From Prochilodus magdalenae (Eukaryota > Chordata > Actinopteri > Characiformes > Prochilodontidae): a stretch of DNA of 64,000 nt. The position numbers and the translations under genes were made by a program. Below the pieces are notes generated by a model. It did not search any database. It had not been told where the DNA came from and saw only the letters and a program-made list of their open reading frames with translations. The stretch lies in assembly GCA_024036415.1 (NCBI GenBank), contig JAMWET010001196.1:395001-459000 (forward strand), written 5' to 3'. How positions within the stretch are numbered: the first letter of the stretch is position 1; every line of letters begins with the position of its first letter. Positions 61,166-64,000 of the stretch are shown piece after piece.

Positions 61166-62559
61166 CATTCTGATTTCCTCCAACCAGTACAAAACCTGCC
61201 CTGGGCCTGGGCATCATTTGCATGATTCGAAAAAATGTAGGAAGAATTAGCCTAAGGAAGGATATCTCCATACAGGTAATGGACTGTAGCGGACATCAAA
61301 GGATACTGCTGTATGCTGTAGAACCAAGGATCTTCTCCCAGCAGAGGCAGCAAGTGGGAGATACTTCAAATACTCCCCATGATTATAAATGATTGCAGTC
61401 AAGCTCATAGAGCAGACCTTATATCCTTTAGTATTCTCTTTCTGTTTAGTGGTGATGGTAATGAATGGTATCATTATTCAGATCTAACCACTTTGAACTA
61501 CACGGCAGCTATGATATACATTGGCCCATTCATAATGAATGGAGATCTTACAATTATCTAGGGGAATTGGATCCAATTAGCTGTTTGGCAACCATGCTTA
61601 GTTACAGCTGAACAAGAGATGGGAACGACTTGTCTAGAACACCAGGTTTCACCTCATGCAGAAAAAAGGTCAGTAGGAGTTACCGCTACTTGCTGCGGGT
61701 TAAGTCAAAAGATCTGTGTAGCTCTTCATCCGGTGTATTTACATATTTCATGAGGGAGACTTTTTTATTTATTTATTTATTTATAAACAGGCTTTTTGTA
61801 AACACAGCAACACTGAGCTTTTAGCTGGGGAACTTGTCACGCTGCTTTGCTTTCTCACCAAGACTGCTTGCATCCTTGGCTTTCGGAAAAATTCTGAAGA
61901 TATCATCCTCCTCCTTCCCCACGTGTGGGGCCGCTAATGCACTTTTAGGAGCTGTGTGGAGTAATTACTCACAGAATAAAACCTTAAGATGCGTGTGAGG
62001 AAAGCCTTCGCCAGGTTGTCAGCAGAGGTATAAAAGCCCCGCTCCCATTAGATACTTCCACAAAGGCAGCACCTATTTCATCTTGATTCCCTCCAACTGA
62101 TGAATTATTGAGAGCCACTCTGCCCTGAGCAGAAAAGCACAAACGTCAGAGTTCGCCGCTTTTCAGGCCCATCACAGCAAACATATTTACTCTCCGAGAA
62201 ATGATTCATAGTCCTTTCGGAATGTTCTAGGGCTGTGCGAGCCGCTATGGTTTAGCTTCCCTGAAAACGTTGGTACCTTGGGATGTAAAATGGGTAAATC
62301 TTTTACTTTTTTTATCGTTTTCAAACTGGATTAGGGGGAAAAAGTGTTATTTCTTTTTGTCAAGGACTTTGACAGATTAGGCAAGGTCAATAACCTAATT
62401 TAAAGTCCTGAATACTATATGCTGGAAAAATGATTTGCACGATTCATGTCGCTATCTACTCAGGCACAGATTACATTTGAAGTCTTGGCAACATCTTCCA
62501 ACTGTATTGAGAATTACGTTTTCTAGTATAAACCTTTGAATCAGGGGATGTCTGATAAT

Positions 62560-63042
62560 GTTGAGCTCCATTATATTGGTACATGGAGCTGTGTTGAGCT
62601 CCATTGGAGCTGGGGCTGTGTTGAGCTCCATTATATTGGTACATGGAGCTGTGTTGAGCTGCATTGGAGCTGGGGCTGTGTTGAGCTCCATTATATGGAG
62701 CTGGTTGCTACATGGAGCTGGGGCTGTGTTGAGCTCCATTGGAGCTGTGTTGAGCTCCATTGGAGCTGGGGCTGTGTTGAGCTCCATTATATTGGTACAT
62801 GGAGCTGTGTTGAGCTGCATTGGAGCTGGGGCTGTGTTGAGCTCCATTATATTGGTACATGGAGCTGTGTTGAGCTGCATTGGAGCTGGGGCTGTGTTGA
62901 GCTCCATTATATTGGTACATGGAGCTGTGTTGAGCTCCATTGGAGCTGGAGCTGTGTTGAGCGCCATTATATTGGTACATGGAGCTGTGTTGAGCTCCAT
63001 TGGAGCTGGGGCTGTGTTGAGCTCCATTATATTGGTACATGC
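62560..63042. repeat. 60-bp tandem satellite, about 8 units
   Basis: The unit has GGAGCTGGGGCTGTGTTGAG, then CTCCATTATATTGGTACAT and GGAGCTGTGTTGAGCTCCAT. It contains a shorter internal repeat of about 20 bases (GAGCTGTGTTGAGCTCCATT). Two partial units near 62690-62760 break the register. Since 60 is a multiple of three and there are no stops, 110- to 202-codon ORFs open on both strands. I treat them as artefacts. Confidence 0.96.
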
Positions 63043-63049
63043 CCAGTTT

Positions 63050-63400
63050 TTAAACTCTACTGCACTGCTCTAATCTGGACTGTTATTTTACCTGACCTGT
63101 CAATTGTCACTTTATATATAATCCTTACTACCTCACATCTCTAAGTGCAATATTACTTATGCTGCTCCGTTAATGTCTGTACATGCTTTTCTATTTATGT
63201 TATAGGCAATGTCTTATACATGCACATTTATGTATATAGACAAATCTCCTTATTCAGCCCTATTTATTTATTCTGATTAATGTATGTACATACTTCATAG
63301 AACACTTTTATATGCACATAGACTCTTCTGTTATTTTAATTTATATGACATTTTGTGAGTGTTGTCTTCTCTTATCTCATAATGACTTGCGGACGGTGGC
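63050..63400 (+). repeat. probable LINE 3' untranslated remnant
   Basis: This AT-rich stretch starts with CTGCACTGCTCTAATCTGGA and has many TGTACAT and TTTATTTA motifs, ending TCTTCTCTTATCTCATAATG. It is similar in style to the LINE 3' regions at 20780 and 36769. No definite family. Confidence 0.35.
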
Positions 63401-63619
63401 AGTGATTTACAAGGGTACCATCAAATTTTTTTCAGCACCAGTCAAAACATTTGCATAAGGTTTATATACAGTACTACGGAAAGGTCAGAAACAACTTTAT
63501 TACCAGTCTAAAAAAAATATTGTTCTGTACAAGTTGTTCTTTGCTCAGTATCAGAAGCTGAAAACATTCATCTACCAGAAAATTGCACGAAAGCCCCTAA
63601 GACTAAGTACATCATCAAA

Positions 63620-64000
63620 TCTATGAGATTCCAAGATGGCGGCGAATATGGCTACCGTGTTAAGAGCTCCGTTCGCCGTTTTCAGTTTTTGATAATTGCG
63701 GGTTTACATGTACATGTACATGACAAACACTTCTGGGTGGTTAGAACGACGATCACTCATAGAAAACCTCAACGTCTAACACATTGTTTTAGAATACCAA
63801 AGAGGCCACATTCGTCTGAGCCATTCATCTCTAGCAGATCCCAGGGAAAGGGCAGGACAGCCAGTGTTCTGGTCGGGCATGCAACATGCCTCAAACTCCC
63901 CAGAACACTACTGGCAAATGTACCGTCCTTGGACAACAAAATCAGCAAACCCAAGGCACGGATCTCCTTCCAGCAAGAGACATGGGATACTGCTGTATAG
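63620..64000 (+). mobile_element. 5' part of an L2/CR1-type LINE, cut by the window end
   Basis: Near 63890-63995 the plus strand reads LPRTLLANVPSLDNKISKPK, then ARISFQ. This resembles the start of the endonuclease region of L2-type LINE proteins (LLANVQSLDNK...RARISFQR). A small insertion after ARISFQ shifts the frame and produces a stop at 63998. Upstream, CCAAGATGGCGGC at 63631-63643 is a strong YY1-like motif, as often found at LINE 5' ends. This is probably a long but defective copy whose remainder lies beyond 64000. Confidence 0.65.

Larger units (their letters stand above)
54932..64000 (-). other. ctnnd2: ctnnd2 intron upstream of exon D (partial)
   Basis: This is intronic on the minus strand and runs off the window. 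No exon for the segment before GLLSQS (the LQESGILDPQDYSTGE region of the known protein) is visible. From low to high coordinates it holds a CT/GA microsatellite, a Tc1 relic with a nested tRNA-His retroposon, a palindromic DNA transposon, a LINE tail, a SINE, a Tc1 3' end, a 60-bp satellite and LINE sequence at the edge. I recognise nothing in 55040-55400, 56830-57170, 57960-58960, 59030-60100, 60220-60510, 61170-62550 or 63400-63600, apart from an (AAAT)n run at 58355-58376, an (ATTT)n run near 61770 and poly-T tracts. Confidence 0.85.

Noticed and set aside
62452..63144. 202-, 191- and 171-codon repeat proteins
   Set aside because: A 60-bp satellite opens several frames on both strands, so no single frame is favoured.

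Overview
The window is intronic-to-exonic DNA from a fish, almost certainly a teleost. Four spliced exons on the minus strand encode part of delta-catenin (ctnnd2, a p120-type armadillo protein). The large introns are full of fish-type repeats: Tc1/mariner relics, L2/CR1-type LINEs, tRNA-derived SINEs, an LTR and tandem satellites. I saw no prokaryotic features and no second protein-coding host gene. I cannot fix the species from sequence alone.

Layout, in minus-strand transcription order. 64000-54932 is intron, holding a LINE 5' region at the window edge, a 60-bp satellite, Tc1 relics, a tRNA-His-headed retroposon and a palindromic DNA transposon. Exon D is 54735-54931. A 3.7-kb intron follows. 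Exon C is 50493-51012. A 12.3-kb intron holds a Tc1-derived MITE, two SINEs, an LTR with a tRNA-His primer site and a Tc1 relic. Exon B is 38018-38209. A 27.5-kb intron holds three full-length MITEs, a duplicated segment, a 42-bp minisatellite, LINE tails and a Tc1 relic. Exon A is 10268-10508. The rest, 1-10267, is intron with one full-length and one broken MITE, a 64-bp satellite, an L2 LINE end and a SINE.

The exons join in frame (D to C phase 0, C to B phase 1, B to A phase 1; A ends with two bases of a split Arg codon). They give about 384 codons of the Ser/Pro/Tyr-rich region that precedes the armadillo repeats. The N-terminal coiled-coil exons lie beyond 64000 and the armadillo repeats lie below position 1.

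No wholly new system is evident. The observations most worth a second look are: a roughly 530-bp Tc1-derived MITE whose five full-length copies all keep an intact 54-codon DNA-binding ORF although the catalytic domain is gone; a paralogous site that lacks one of these insertions; SINEs and LINEs in the same window that share 3' tails; a tRNA-His/LINE-tail chimera nested in a Tc1 relic; and a (CT)n microsatellite that forms the polypyrimidine tract of exon D.
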